A DNA stretch of 64,000 bases from JAKZRT01 sp965247915 (GTDB lineage Bacteria > Pseudomonadota > Alphaproteobacteria > Rhodobacterales > Rhodobacteraceae): positions 2,232,001 to 2,296,000 of the forward strand of contig OZ252048.1 of the NCBI GenBank assembly GCA_965247915.1, given 5' to 3'. The notes beneath the pieces are model-generated. The model was not told where the DNA came from and did no database searches. It saw nothing but the letters and a program-made list of their open reading frames with translations. Below are positions 8,729 through 17,480 of the stretch, in pieces. Position 1 is the stretch's first letter. Each line of letters starts with the position of its first letter. The position numbers and the translations under genes were made by a program.

Positions 8729-10003
8729 ATGAGCACGATCATCGACATTCACGCGCGCGAAATTCTCGACAGCCGCGGCAATCCGACCGTCGAGGTGGAC
8801 GTGATCCTGGAGGATGGCACTATGGGACGCGCCGCAGTGCCGTCGGGGGCCTCGACCGGGGCCTATGAGGCGGTTGAGAAGCGCGATGGCGACGAGCGCC
8901 GGTACAAAGGCAAAGGCGTATTGGCCGCGGTCGAGGCGGTCAACGGCGAGATCGCCGAGTTGCTGGAAGGCTATGATGCCACCGAACAGGAAGCCATCGA
9001 CGCCGCGATGTGCGATCTGGACGGCACCCCCAACAAGGCGCGTCTGGGGGCCAACGCAATTCTCGGCGTCAGCCTGGCCACCGCAAAGGCGGTGGCGGAT
9101 TTTTCGATGCAGCCGTTTTACCGATATGTCGGCGGCACCTCGGCGCGGGTGCTGCCGGTGCCGATGATGAACATCATCAACGGCGGCGAACACGCCGACA
9201 ACCCGATCGACATTCAGGAGTTCATGATCGTGCCAGTGGCGGCGGCCAATATCCGCGAGGCGGTGCGGGTGGGAGCCGAGATTTTTCACACGCTCAAAGG
9301 CGAACTCAGCGACGCCGGGCTGGCCACCGGCATCGGCGACGAGGGCGGCTTTGCCCCCAACATCGCTTCGACGCGGCAAGCGCTCGATTTCGTGCAGCGC
9401 TCGATCGAAAAAGCCGGCTACAAACCCGGTGACGAGGTGATGCTGGCGCTCGATTGCGCGGCCACCGAATACTTCAAGAACGACGCTTATGTCCTTGCGG
9501 GCGAAGACAAAACCCTGACACCCGATGAAAATGTCGCCTACCTCAGCGCCCTGGTTGACGACTATCCCATCTTTTCCATCGAAGACGGCTGTTCCGAAGA
9601 CGACTGGGACGGCTGGAAGGCGCTGACGAAGGCGCTTGGGGCCAGGGTTCAACTGGTCGGCGACGATCTTTTTGTCACCAACCCCGAACGCCTGTCGAAA
9701 GGCATCGACCAAGGCTGCGCTAATTCGCTTCTGGTCAAGGTCAACCAGATCGGCACGCTGTCCGAGACCCTGCGCGCCGTCGATATGGCGCACCGCGCGC
9801 GGATGACCTGCGTAATGAGCCACCGCTCGGGCGAAACCGAAGACGCCACCATCGCCGATCTGGCCGTGGCCACCAACTGCGGCCAGATCAAAACCGGGTC
9901 GCTCAGCCGCTCGGACCGATTGGCGAAATACAACCAGCTGATCCGCATCGAAGAAATGCTGGGCGACAGCGCCGAATACGCCGGTCGTTCGATCCTGCGC
10001 TAA
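8729..10003 (+). CDS. eno: Enolase
   Basis: The 424-residue enolase converts 2-phosphoglycerate to phosphoenolpyruvate in glycolysis. Clear signatures are AREILDSRGNPTVEVD at the start, PSGASTGAYEA, GDEGGFAPN, the metal ligands in ALDCAA, SIEDGC and VGDDL, and the family signature LLVKVNQIGTLSET with the catalytic Lys. The protein is full length. GGAGAACGCC precedes the ATG. The stop codon is TAA, whose last A is the first base of an inserted IS630-type element; the sequence at the far side of the element implies the original stop was TAG. Any native terminator has been displaced by the insertion. Confidence 0.97.
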   Translation: MSTIIDIHAREILDSRGNPTVEVDVILEDGTMGRAAVPSGASTGAYEAVEKRDGDERRYKGKGVLAAVEAVNGEIAELLEGYDATEQEAIDAAMCDLDGTPNKARLGANAILGVSLATAKAVADFSMQPFYRYVGGTSARVLPVPMMNIINGGEHADNPIDIQEFMIVPVAAANIREAVRVGAEIFHTLKGELSDAGLATGIGDEGGFAPNIASTRQALDFVQRSIEKAGYKPGDEVMLALDCAATEYFKNDAYVLAGEDKTLTPDENVAYLSALVDDYPIFSIEDGCSEDDWDGWKALTKALGARVQLVGDDLFVTNPERLSKGIDQGCANSLLVKVNQIGTLSETLRAVDMAHRARMTCVMSHRSGETEDATIADLAVATNCGQIKTGSLSRSDRLAKYNQLIRIEEMLGDSAEYAGRSILR

Positions 10004-11058
10004 AGCATATTGCATTTAATCTGAGGCATATCCCGCGGCCTTGAGGAAGTTCCAGCATTGGTCTGGGTCGAAGAGATCACAAATGTCGCTGAGGGCGTCA
10101 AAGAGGGCATCGAAGGTTCTTGCTCCAACCCTTCGCAGGTGAGCTTTCAACTTTGAGAACGCCATTTCGATCGGGTTAAGATCCGGGGAGTAGGGTGGCA
10201 GGAACAAGAACCAGCATCCGCGCGCCCTCAACGCCTGTGCCGCGCGGTGGCTTTTGTGGGTGGAAAGATTGTCGGGAATGACCACAGTTCCAGGGTCCAG
10301 CGCAGGCGCAAGCTGGGTCTCGATATAAGTCTCGAACGCCGATCCATCCATTGCGCCGCTGATCACCCAGGGTGCAATCAGCGCGTTATGGGTCAGCCCG
10401 GCGATGAAGGTCTGCGTGCCCCATTTTCCAAAGGGTGCGGTGCCATAAAGCCGCTCACCCCTGAAGCTGCGCCCGCGCAACCGGGTGAGGTTGGTTTTGA
10501 CGGCGGTTTCATCGATGAATACCAGCCTGTGCGGTTCGGCGCGCATGCGCGGCTGGCGGCGGCTGATCCATTCCCTTCGCGCCTTATGCAGGGCGGGCCG
10601 GTCACGTTCCTGCGCGACAAGTCCTTTTTTTATATGAAAACCCTGCGCGTTCCAGAGCCCGGTGGATTGAGGAGAGCTGAACGCTCACGCCGTGCGTCTC
10701 CGCAAGCGCACCCGCAAGTTCCTGCAATGTTATGTCCGGTTCAGCCCGGACAATCTCGATCAGGAAACCCGCATGTGGTGCCAGCTTGCCAAACCGGCCC
10801 GCTGGCCTGCCCTGTGGCTTGGGTGTGACCTCGCCCCGCTCACGTTGATCCGCCGCATAACGCACCGCCGTCGCTGCACTGACGCCATAAACCCGCCCCG
10901 CAGCGCGACAAGAGTTTCCGGCCGCAATATACCCGCATATCCGCTGCCGAAGATCCAAAGAATACGGTTTGCCCATGCTCCACCTCCTCACGGGAAATGA
11001 ATCAGACAAACAACACTTTGGGAATCCCCTTTCGATTCACATCAAACGCAAACCGCTT
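10003..11058. mobile_element. IS630-family insertion sequence inserted in the eno stop codon
   Basis: The element is 1056 bp and is flanked by TA on both sides (10001-10002 and 11059-11060), the target duplication expected for IS630/Tc1-like transposons. The ends are imperfect inverted repeats: TAAAGCATATTGCATTT at the left and the complement of TAAAGCGGTTTGCGTTT at the right. Seventeen of the 23 outer bases match when the flanking TA is included. One transposase gene, read on the minus strand, fills it. Confidence 0.85.
10016..10976 (-). pseudogene. IS630-family transposase in two frames
   Basis: The first frame (MGKPYSLDLRQRICGYIAAG start, helix-turn-helix, then SSIHRALERAGFSYKK) is joined to a second frame (RMRAEPHRLVFIDETAVKTN, then VVIPDNLSTHKS and PPYSPDLNPIEMAFSKLKAHLRR). 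The second part holds the DDE catalytic domain: Asp in FIDET, Asp in PDNLSTH and Glu in NPIEMAF. The frame changes at a run of seven A on the coding strand (10625-10631). Skipping one base there restores the family sequence. This could be programmed frameshifting, as some IS630 elements use, or an indel. It is not possible to decide from one copy. Confidence 0.8.
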
Positions 11059-11099
11059 TAGTCCGGCATTCCCATCACATTTCTATAAATACTTATCTG

Positions 11100-11254
11100 T
11101 CCGCGGTCTGCTATTTTGTTGGCGGGCGGGAGGCCGGCAAATACTTGACCCGCTTTGAGGTCGTCTGGGAGCCGGGTCCCCAGCCCCTTGGGTAACCACC
11201 CAAACCGAACTGTTGACTGGCCCGGCGCTGTTGTCGCCAAGGCCGCAGATAAGG
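11100..11254 (+). ncRNA. Candidate IS110 bridge RNA
   Basis: This region precedes the recombinase start and contains stem-loops, including TTGGGT-aacc-ACCCAA at 11188-11203. Three short stretches match what bridge RNA guides should match. AAATACT at 11139-11145 equals the target flank at 11087-11093. ACTGTT at 11209-11214 equals the right end of the element at 12211-12216. CAGATAAG at 11246-11253 is complementary to the left end CTTATCTG at 11092-11099. The order, target guide then two donor guides, agrees with IS621 RNA (established knowledge). I could not find a convincing right target guide. The 3' end would overlap the recombinase ribosome site. Confidence 0.6.
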
Positions 11255-12208
11255 ATGGATAACGTGACCTTAACACCTTACTTCGCGGGATGCGACATTT
11301 CGCGGGACGGCCTGGACATTTGCCTGTTGCAGGGCGACAGCGAGCGTCATTTCAGTTTGCCGAACACGCCGCAGGGCCATGCGATGCTGCTTGAGAAGTT
11401 GGCCGGAACATCGCCTGAGCTCGTCGTTCTGGAGGCCAGTGGCGGCTATGAATCGGCGCTGTATGAGGCCCTTCAGGGCGCCGGAGTTCCGGTGGCGCGG
11501 CTGCTGCCCCAGCGGGTCCGGCAATTCGCCTATGCAGGCGGGCAACTGGCCAAGACCGACCGGATCGATGCCTATATTCTGGCGCTGTTCGGCCAGCGGA
11601 TGCGCCCCGCACCAAGCCTCGATGAGCCAGCAGGTCAGCGCTACATCAAGGCTTTGACCACGCGACGGCGGGCGCTTCTGACCCGCCGCATTGCCGAAAA
11701 ATGCCAGCTCAAACAAGCCGCGTTTGAAGATATCCGCGCCATGATCCGCCACGCACTGACCCGGTTGGAGGCCGATATCAGGGCGCTGGACGCGCAGATC
11801 AATGCCCTGATCGAAGCGGACACGGCCTGGCGCAATCGCGCCCGCCGCCTGACCAGCCTTCCCGGGATCGGGGCGGTCACCAGTGCGGCGATGATTGCCG
11901 GGCTTCCCGAGCTCGGCCGCGTCACACGCGGGGAAATCGCCGCTCTGGTCGGCGTGGCACCGTTCGCGCGGCAAAGCGGTCGCTGGCGGGGCAAACGGGT
12001 GTGCCGCGGCGGGCGAAAAGACCTGCGAAATACCCTCTACATGGCGGCGCTGTCGGCGACACGCGCCAAAAGAACCCCGTTCTCTGCCCTCTACCAGCGG
12101 CTCGTCGATGCAGGAAAACCACCCAAACTGGCCATCACCGCCGTCATGCGAAAAATGGTCGTTACCCTGAATGCAATGGAACGCGATCAGAAATTCTACG
12201 CAATATAA
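11255..12208 (+). CDS. IS110-family DEDD recombinase
   Basis: The 317-residue protein has the N-terminal RuvC-like DEDD domain (FAGCDISRDGLDICLL, VVLEASGGYESALYEAL, AKTDRIDAYILALFG) and the C-terminal Tnp domain with a helix-hairpin-helix (SLPGIGAVTSAAMIAGLPEL) followed by VAPFARQSGRWRGKR and the conserved Ser region in the SATR loop. The start MDNVTLTPYF was chosen because it has AAGGA just upstream and matches family starts. A 14-codon in-frame extension would overlap the RNA region. The gene is intact, so the element may still move. Confidence 0.9.
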   Translation: MDNVTLTPYFAGCDISRDGLDICLLQGDSERHFSLPNTPQGHAMLLEKLAGTSPELVVLEASGGYESALYEALQGAGVPVARLLPQRVRQFAYAGGQLAKTDRIDAYILALFGQRMRPAPSLDEPAGQRYIKALTTRRRALLTRRIAEKCQLKQAAFEDIRAMIRHALTRLEADIRALDAQINALIEADTAWRNRARRLTSLPGIGAVTSAAMIAGLPELGRVTRGEIAALVGVAPFARQSGRWRGKRVCRGGRKDLRNTLYMAALSATRAKRTPFSALYQRLVDAGKPPKLAITAVMRKMVVTLNAMERDQKFYAI

Positions 12209-12219
12209 ACACTGTTACT

Positions 12220-12315
12220 CCGGGGGTCGTCATTGGTTGCGCCATTGGTCCGAGCAACCAATGGACGACGAGGGGCTGGCCCCTCGCCCTTGGCGACGCG
12301 GAACGCGGCGCAACC
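12220..12315. repeat. Dispersed intergenic repeat, copy 1 (right part), split by the IS110 element
   Basis: Together with 11071-11093 this forms one repeat unit: CCCATCACATTTCTATAAAT, the IS110 target point, a hairpin CATTGGTTGC/GCAACCAATG (12231-12263), a second hairpin CGAGGGGC-tg-GCCCCTCG (12269-12286), then GGCGACGCGGAACGCGGCGC. The same modules occur inverted at 29921-30000. It lies in the former eno-anmK gap and could act as a terminator for both convergent genes. Confidence 0.75.
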
Positions 12316-12318
12316 AGG

Positions 12319-13413
12319 TCACGCCCGGCTCAGCGTCCCCCCCGCCACCGGGGCCGGCACTCCGGTAGTGCCTGGTGCCGAGGTCGGCAGTCCGCGCAAT
12401 ACCCGAACCGCCAGATGGGCAAACGCCTGGGCTTCCAGCATATCGCCGTCCAGCCCCGCCGCCTCGACCGGCTCAACCGGGCAATCCCCCCCCGCCGCCA
12501 GCATGTTCATCAGAGTTGCATTCAGCCGCCCGCCCCCCGAAACCAAAATCCGCGCCGGCGCGGCGCGGCAATGGGCCAGCCCCTGCACCACCGCTCCCGC
12601 CGCAATCGCCGACAATGTGGCCAGGGCATCGGGCGTCGCCAGCGGCGAAACCGCCAATTGCAGATCAGAAAAATCAGACCGGTCCAGCGACTTGGGCGGC
12701 ACTTTCAGGAAATATCCGCGACTCAGAACGGCTTCCATGATCGCCGGGTCAACCCGGCCCCGCGCGGCCAATGCTCCGGCTTTGTCAAAGTCCCGCCCTT
12801 CACGGTCGCGCATCAGGTCGTCAAGCGGCGCATTGGCGGGACCGGTGTCGAATGCCAAAAGCGCGCCGGCCGCGTCAGGCCGGTCTTTCGACGGGTCAAC
12901 CCAAGTCAGATTTCCGACGCCGCCGAGGTTCAGAAATGCCAGCGGCGCGGATGCGCCGATCCACCGGGCCAGCGCAAAGTGGTAAAACGGCGCCAGCGGC
13001 GCGCCCTGGCCGCCAAGCGCCACATCCGCGGTGCGAAAGTCCCAGACCACCGGCAGCCCAAGGGCCGTAGCCAGCGCCCGGCCTTGGCCCGCCTGATGGG
13101 TGCCGCGCCCGCCGGGTTCATGGGCCAGGGTTTGCCCGTGAAATCCGACCAGTTCGGCGCCCTCGAACCCAGCCAAAAGCCCGACGTGCGCATTTTCAAC
13201 GACGCGCGCAGCGGCCTCGGCGCGGCTGTCCCCGGGCCAGGTGCCCTGCGCGGCCCGCAACACCGCGCGCTCGGCCTCAACAAATGCCAGATAACCAGTT
13301 GATCCAAAACTAAAAATCCTCTCGCCATCGGTGCGTACCAGCGCCGCGTCAACCCCGTCCAACGAGGTGCCCGACATCGCGCCCAAAGCCCAGATTGCGC
13401 CGCCGCTCTTCAT
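12319..13413 (-). CDS. anmK: Anhydro-N-acetylmuramic acid kinase
   Basis: The 364-residue protein starts GAIWALGAMSGTSLDGVDAA, the family phosphate-binding signature, and contains VGFHGQTLAHEP, NLGGVGNLTWV and ILVSGGGRLNATLM. AnmK phosphorylates and opens 1,6-anhydro-MurNAc released during wall turnover, feeding it back as MurNAc-6-phosphate. It is divergent from tyrS with only about 60 bp between starts, an arrangement often seen in this family (recalled, not checked). The gene is intact and convergent with eno. Confidence 0.93.
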   Translation of the reverse strand: MKSGGAIWALGAMSGTSLDGVDAALVRTDGERIFSFGSTGYLAFVEAERAVLRAAQGTWPGDSRAEAAARVVENAHVGLLAGFEGAELVGFHGQTLAHEPGGRGTHQAGQGRALATALGLPVVWDFRTADVALGGQGAPLAPFYHFALARWIGASAPLAFLNLGGVGNLTWVDPSKDRPDAAGALLAFDTGPANAPLDDLMRDREGRDFDKAGALAARGRVDPAIMEAVLSRGYFLKVPPKSLDRSDFSDLQLAVSPLATPDALATLSAIAAGAVVQGLAHCRAAPARILVSGGGRLNATLMNMLAAGGDCPVEPVEAAGLDGDMLEAQAFAHLAVRVLRGLPTSAPGTTGVPAPVAGGTLSRA

Positions 13414-13474
13414 CTCTTTCCCTCAACCCGGCCCGCCGTTATAAGGCCGCGCGACCACCATGGACGAGCCCGGC

Positions 13475-14734
13475 ATGACCTACCACCCGAAATCCGAATT
13501 TCTGGCTGTGATGATGGCGCGCGGCTTTCTCGCCGACTGCACCGATTTTCAGGGCCTGGACGAAGCCCTGCTAAAGGGCGGGTTGCCGGGATATATCGGC
13601 TTTGATGCGACCGCAAATTCGCTGCACGTTGGCAGCCTGATCCAGATCATGATGCTGCGGTGGCTGCAAAAGACCGGCGGCAAGCCGATTGTTCTGATGG
13701 GCGGCGGCACTTCCAAGGTCGGCGATCCCAGCTTTCGCGCCGACGAGCGGCCGCTGATGACCGAGGGCCAGATCGAGGCCAACATCGCCGGCATCCGCCA
13801 GGTTTTTTCAGCCTATGTCACCTTTGGCGACGGGCCGACCGACGCGGTGATGGTCAACAACGCCGAATGGCTGGATGATCTGAACTATCTGGATTTTCTG
13901 CGCGACATCGGGCGGCATTTCTCGGTCAACCGGATGCTGAGCTTTGAGGCGGTCAAGTCGCGGCTCGACCGCGAGCAATCGCTCAGCTTCCTCGAGTTTA
14001 ACTACATGATCCTGCAGGCCTATGATTTCCTTGAACTTAACCGGCGCTACGGATGTCGCCTGCAGATGGGCGGGTCGGACCAATGGGGCAATATCGTCGG
14101 CGGCATCGACCTGACGCGGCGGGTGCTGGATCACGAGATTTATGGGCTGACCTCGCCTTTGCTGACCACCTCGGGCGGCGCCAAGATGGGCAAAAGCCTG
14201 GACGGTGCGGTCTGGTTGAACGCTGATATGCGGTCGCCCTACGCGTTCTGGCAATTCTGGCGCAACACTACCGACGCCGACGTCGGTCGGTTTCTGAAGC
14301 TCTACACCGAGGTGCCGACGGGCGACTGCGACCGGCTGGGCGCGCTTGGCGGAGCGGAGATCAACGCCGCCAAAATCCGGCTGGCGAACGAAGTGACGAC
14401 CATGCTGCATGGACCCGAGGCCGCCGCCGCCGCCGAGGCCACGGCGCGCGAAGTGTTTGAAAAGGGCGGCGTGGGTGCCGACTTGCCAACTCTGGCGCTA
14501 TCGGCGGAGGATATCGGCGACGGACTCTCGGTGGTCCAGCTTTTTGTGCGCGCCAGCCTAGCGGCGTCGGGCAAGGAAGCCAAGCGGCTGATCGACAGCG
14601 ATGGCGCGCGGGTCAACGACGACCCGGTAACATCGCCCGGTCAAATGTTTTCAGCAGCCGACATTAAAGGAACGCTAAAACTTTCAGCTGGCAAAAAGCG
14701 CCACGCGGTGGTGGTGCTCGACGATCAAGGGTGA
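13475..14734 (+). CDS. tyrS: Tyrosyl-tRNA synthetase
   Basis: The 419-residue class I synthetase charges tRNA-Tyr. The nucleotide-binding HIGH motif appears as LHVGSL inside FDATANSLHVGSL, and the KMSKS loop as KMGKS in GGAKMGKSLDGAVWL. YMILQAYDF and MGGSDQWGNI are tyrosine-pocket segments. The last 65 residues form an S4-like RNA-binding domain. The ATG at MTYHPKSEF was preferred over one five codons upstream because it matches the family N-terminus. Length is normal. Confidence 0.95.
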   Translation: MTYHPKSEFLAVMMARGFLADCTDFQGLDEALLKGGLPGYIGFDATANSLHVGSLIQIMMLRWLQKTGGKPIVLMGGGTSKVGDPSFRADERPLMTEGQIEANIAGIRQVFSAYVTFGDGPTDAVMVNNAEWLDDLNYLDFLRDIGRHFSVNRMLSFEAVKSRLDREQSLSFLEFNYMILQAYDFLELNRRYGCRLQMGGSDQWGNIVGGIDLTRRVLDHEIYGLTSPLLTTSGGAKMGKSLDGAVWLNADMRSPYAFWQFWRNTTDADVGRFLKLYTEVPTGDCDRLGALGGAEINAAKIRLANEVTTMLHGPEAAAAAEATAREVFEKGGVGADLPTLALSAEDIGDGLSVVQLFVRASLAASGKEAKRLIDSDGARVNDDPVTSPGQMFSAADIKGTLKLSAGKKRHAVVVLDDQG

Positions 14735-14742
14735 GTTCGGCC

Positions 14743-15714
14743 TCAGTTGGCCAGCATCCACTGACCTTCGGGCCAGAAGGCGTGGAAGGCGAAGGCGAAC
14801 AACACGTCGTGGGGCACATCGTTGCCCTGGCCATCGCGCACCCGCACCGTGCCCACATCCTTGCCCTTGCCGATCACGCGGCTGTCCAGCGCCGAGGCCT
14901 GACCAGAGGCCCTAGAAATGACCACGCCGGCCTCGGATATCTCGGGCTCGGCCTGCAGCCGCGCCATCGGCCAGGCGCGGTCGCCCACGCGGACAACGCG
15001 CATCAGGGGCGGTATGTCGTGGGGCGGCATTTCCCCGTCGTAGAGGAACGGACGGCGCGAACTGTCATAACGCACGTAGGGGTTGGCGCCGTAAGCCCGC
15101 GAATGACCGGTCGGCTGCGACATCATCAAACCGTCGGGATTTCGCACCTTGAATTCCGCAAAGCTTTCCATCCACGCCGGAAGCGACGTCAATTCGTCAC
15201 CCAGATGCTCGCCGACAATCCCGGTGCCAATGGCCTGTTGCCACCAGCTTTCGGTTTCGCGGTCGAACATCACCATGTCCGAATTTCTCAGCTTGCCGGA
15301 TACGCCGAAGGTTCTGAGCTCGCCATTCACCCGGCGGTCGAAGACGATGCCCGAGTTGCACAAGGGGCAGAAGGTCACCGCAACCGGTGTGCCGTCGATC
15401 ACGTCGTTGGCGATTTCGTGCCAGGTCAGATAGCGGATCGGATAGGCGCGCGGCGTCGATCCCTCAAGTTCAACCGTAATAACCGGCTCGCGATCCTCGA
15501 CCTCGCGTTCTTCGCCGACGCTGTGAAAAGCAACCTCGTTCAGCGCCGGGATGCCGTCCTTGGGCGGGCCGCCTGACATGATCTCGGACCAGCCGACGGA
15601 GGACTTGGTGAAATCGGTGTTGGGCCATTCAGACTTCCATCTGTCCGGGTTGGCTGTGGCCATCTGGGCCAATCCTGCAAGTGTTGCGGCAAGCGCGAGT
15701 TTTCTGATGAGCAT
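14743..15714 (-). CDS. DUF3179 domain-containing exported protein
   Basis: The 323-residue protein begins with a basic residue pair and a hydrophobic stretch (ALAATLAGLAQMATA), a Sec signal peptide likely cleaved after ATA. The DUF3179 core includes YPIRYLTWHEIANDVIDG, VTFCPLCNSGIVFDR with a CxxC pair, and FGVSGKLRNSDMVMFDRE. The cysteine pair may bind metal or form a disulphide; the function of DUF3179 is unknown. The ATG next to the signal peptide was chosen; a 32-codon upstream extension would overlap recN and is not signal-like. It is downstream of recN on the same strand. Confidence 0.85.
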   Translation of the reverse strand: MLIRKLALAATLAGLAQMATANPDRWKSEWPNTDFTKSSVGWSEIMSGGPPKDGIPALNEVAFHSVGEEREVEDREPVITVELEGSTPRAYPIRYLTWHEIANDVIDGTPVAVTFCPLCNSGIVFDRRVNGELRTFGVSGKLRNSDMVMFDRETESWWQQAIGTGIVGEHLGDELTSLPAWMESFAEFKVRNPDGLMMSQPTGHSRAYGANPYVRYDSSRRPFLYDGEMPPHDIPPLMRVVRVGDRAWPMARLQAEPEISEAGVVISRASGQASALDSRVIGKGKDVGTVRVRDGQGNDVPHDVLFAFAFHAFWPEGQWMLAN

Positions 15715-15806
15715 CGGCCAGGGTCTCCTTTTCGCGGGTTGGGCTATAGGTGGCAGATCGGCCCCAGCCCCGGTACCCCTGTTCACGAGGGTTTGAGGGG
15801 CCGGGA

Positions 15807-17456
15807 TCACCGCGCCAGCAAGGCGCGGGCGGCGGCGCGGGCCGCGTCGGTCACTTTGTCACCGGCCAGCATCCGCGCGGTTTCATCGACCCGCGCATCT
15901 GCGCCAAGTGCCGTGACTCGGCTGCGCGTCGTCTTGCCGCTGATTTCTTTTTCGACGCGCCAGTGGTGCTGGCCCAGGGCGGCGACCTGCGGCGAATGGG
16001 TGACGATCAGCACCTGCGCGCCCTCGGCCAGTCGCGCCAGACGCCGCCCGACCGCATCGGCGGTGGCCCCCCCCACGCCGCGGTCAATCTCGTCAAAGAT
16101 CAGCGTCAAACCGCTATCCTCGCCCGTCAGGCAAACCTTCAGCGCCAGCAAGAACCGCGCAAGCTCGCCGCCCGAGGCGATCCGGTTCAGCGGCCCGGCG
16201 GGCGCGCCCGGGTTGGTTTTCACCGTAAACTGCACCACGTCTGCGCCATCCGGTCCGGGATCGCCGGCGCCAATTTCGGTGCTGAACACCGCCGCTTCCA
16301 TCTTCAGCGGCTTCAGTTCGCGCGCCATAGCGCGGTCGAGCTTTTTCGCCGCGGCGCTGCGCAGTCGGGTCAGCACGCCAGCGGCGCGCGCATATTCTTC
16401 CCGCGCCAATTCCAATGCCTCGCTCAGACGTTGCGTTGCGTCCGCGCCGGCGTCCAGCTCTTCAAGCCGCGCCACCAGACCTCGCGTCAGCCCCGACAAA
16501 TCGTCGGGCAGAACATGGTGCTTGCGCGCCAGGCCGCGAATCGCGAATAACCGTTCTTCGACCCGCTCCATCTCGTGCGCATCAAAGGTCAGCTCATTCA
16601 GCAGCGCCTCGACGCTGGACTGAGCCTCGCCCAGTTCCGCCCGCGTTCGCGCCAGCGCCTCCACCGCAGTGGCCGAACTTTCTGCCAGCAATTCGCCCGC
16701 GCCTTCCAACCACTTTGTCGCATCGGAGATCTGCCCTTCGGCCCCGTCCAGACCCAAAGCCTGTGCGGCCCGCGAAACCTCGTCGCCCAGCCGCGCCCCG
16801 GCCTGCATCAGGCGGCGGCGCGCATCGAGCTCGGCCTCTTCGCCGGGCCGGGGGTCGAGTGCACCCAGCTCATCGGCCGCGTGGCGCAGAAAATCCTCTT
16901 CCTTTTGTACTTCGGCCAGCGCCGCCTGTTGTTCGGCCAGTTGCCTTACCGCCAGAGATTGCGCCCGCCAGGCCAAGCGGCAGGTATCAACCTTGCTGCC
17001 CAGCCCCGCGAATTCGTCCAGCAAGACCCGATGGCCGCGCGGGTTCAACAGCCCCCGGTCATCGTGCTGACCGTGCATTTCAACCAGACAGTCCGAGAGC
17101 AAGCGCAGCACCTCGCCCGACGCGTGGCGATCATTGACCCAGGCCGTCTTGCGCCCGTCGCGGGTATTGACACGGCGCAGGATCAGCTCGTCGCCGGCCT
17201 CAAGACCAGCGTCGGCCAGTACAGCGTGCGCAGGGTGGTCCGGCGTCAGATTGAATTCCGCCGTCACCACGCCCTGATCCGCCCCTTGCCGCACCAGTTC
17301 GGCGCGCCCGCGCCAGCCCAGCACAAACCCCAGTGCATCAAGCAGAATGGATTTTCCGGCCCCGGTTTCCCCGGTCAGCACGTTCAGCCCCGGCTGAAAT
17401 GCAATCTCCATCCGGTCGATTATCAGCATGTCGCGGATGTCCAGCGTGCGCAGCAT
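15807..17456 (-). CDS. recN: DNA repair protein RecN
   Basis: The 549-residue SMC-like ATPase acts in double-strand break repair. The Walker A motif GETGAGKS is at residues 29-36. A long coiled coil occupies the middle. Near the C-terminus are the ABC signature IASGGELARFLLALK and the Walker B segment LTLIFDEIDRGVGG. It follows bamD by 24 bp, as in many Rhodobacterales where lpxC-bamD-recN closes the dcw region. The gene is complete. Confidence 0.95.
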   Translation of the reverse strand: MLRTLDIRDMLIIDRMEIAFQPGLNVLTGETGAGKSILLDALGFVLGWRGRAELVRQGADQGVVTAEFNLTPDHPAHAVLADAGLEAGDELILRRVNTRDGRKTAWVNDRHASGEVLRLLSDCLVEMHGQHDDRGLLNPRGHRVLLDEFAGLGSKVDTCRLAWRAQSLAVRQLAEQQAALAEVQKEEDFLRHAADELGALDPRPGEEAELDARRRLMQAGARLGDEVSRAAQALGLDGAEGQISDATKWLEGAGELLAESSATAVEALARTRAELGEAQSSVEALLNELTFDAHEMERVEERLFAIRGLARKHHVLPDDLSGLTRGLVARLEELDAGADATQRLSEALELAREEYARAAGVLTRLRSAAAKKLDRAMARELKPLKMEAAVFSTEIGAGDPGPDGADVVQFTVKTNPGAPAGPLNRIASGGELARFLLALKVCLTGEDSGLTLIFDEIDRGVGGATADAVGRRLARLAEGAQVLIVTHSPQVAALGQHHWRVEKEISGKTTRSRVTALGADARVDETARMLAGDKVTDAARAAARALLAR

Positions 17457-17480
17457 TGCCGCCCTACCCCGACCCAGGCG

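Larger units (their letters stand above)
11092..12219 (+). mobile_element. IS110-family insertion sequence with probable bridge RNA
   Basis: The left boundary is the CT at 11092-11093 and the right boundary is the CT at 12218-12219. Removing everything between them rejoins AAATACT to CCGGGGG and rebuilds a repeat also found between ftsW and murD. There are no terminal inverted repeats, as is usual for IS110 elements. A noncoding region of about 160 bp precedes the recombinase gene, the arrangement seen in IS621-type elements. The insertion lies only 31 bp downstream of the IS630-type element. Confidence 0.75.

Noticed and set aside
8549..10015. Upstream in-frame extension of the DMGDH-like protein through eno
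   Set aside because: The extension is antisense to enolase and the Rossmann motif should be near the N-terminus.
11058..11276. A 72-codon minus-strand frame upstream of the IS110 recombinase
   Set aside because: It lies over the candidate bridge RNA, crosses the insertion boundary and has no homologous features.
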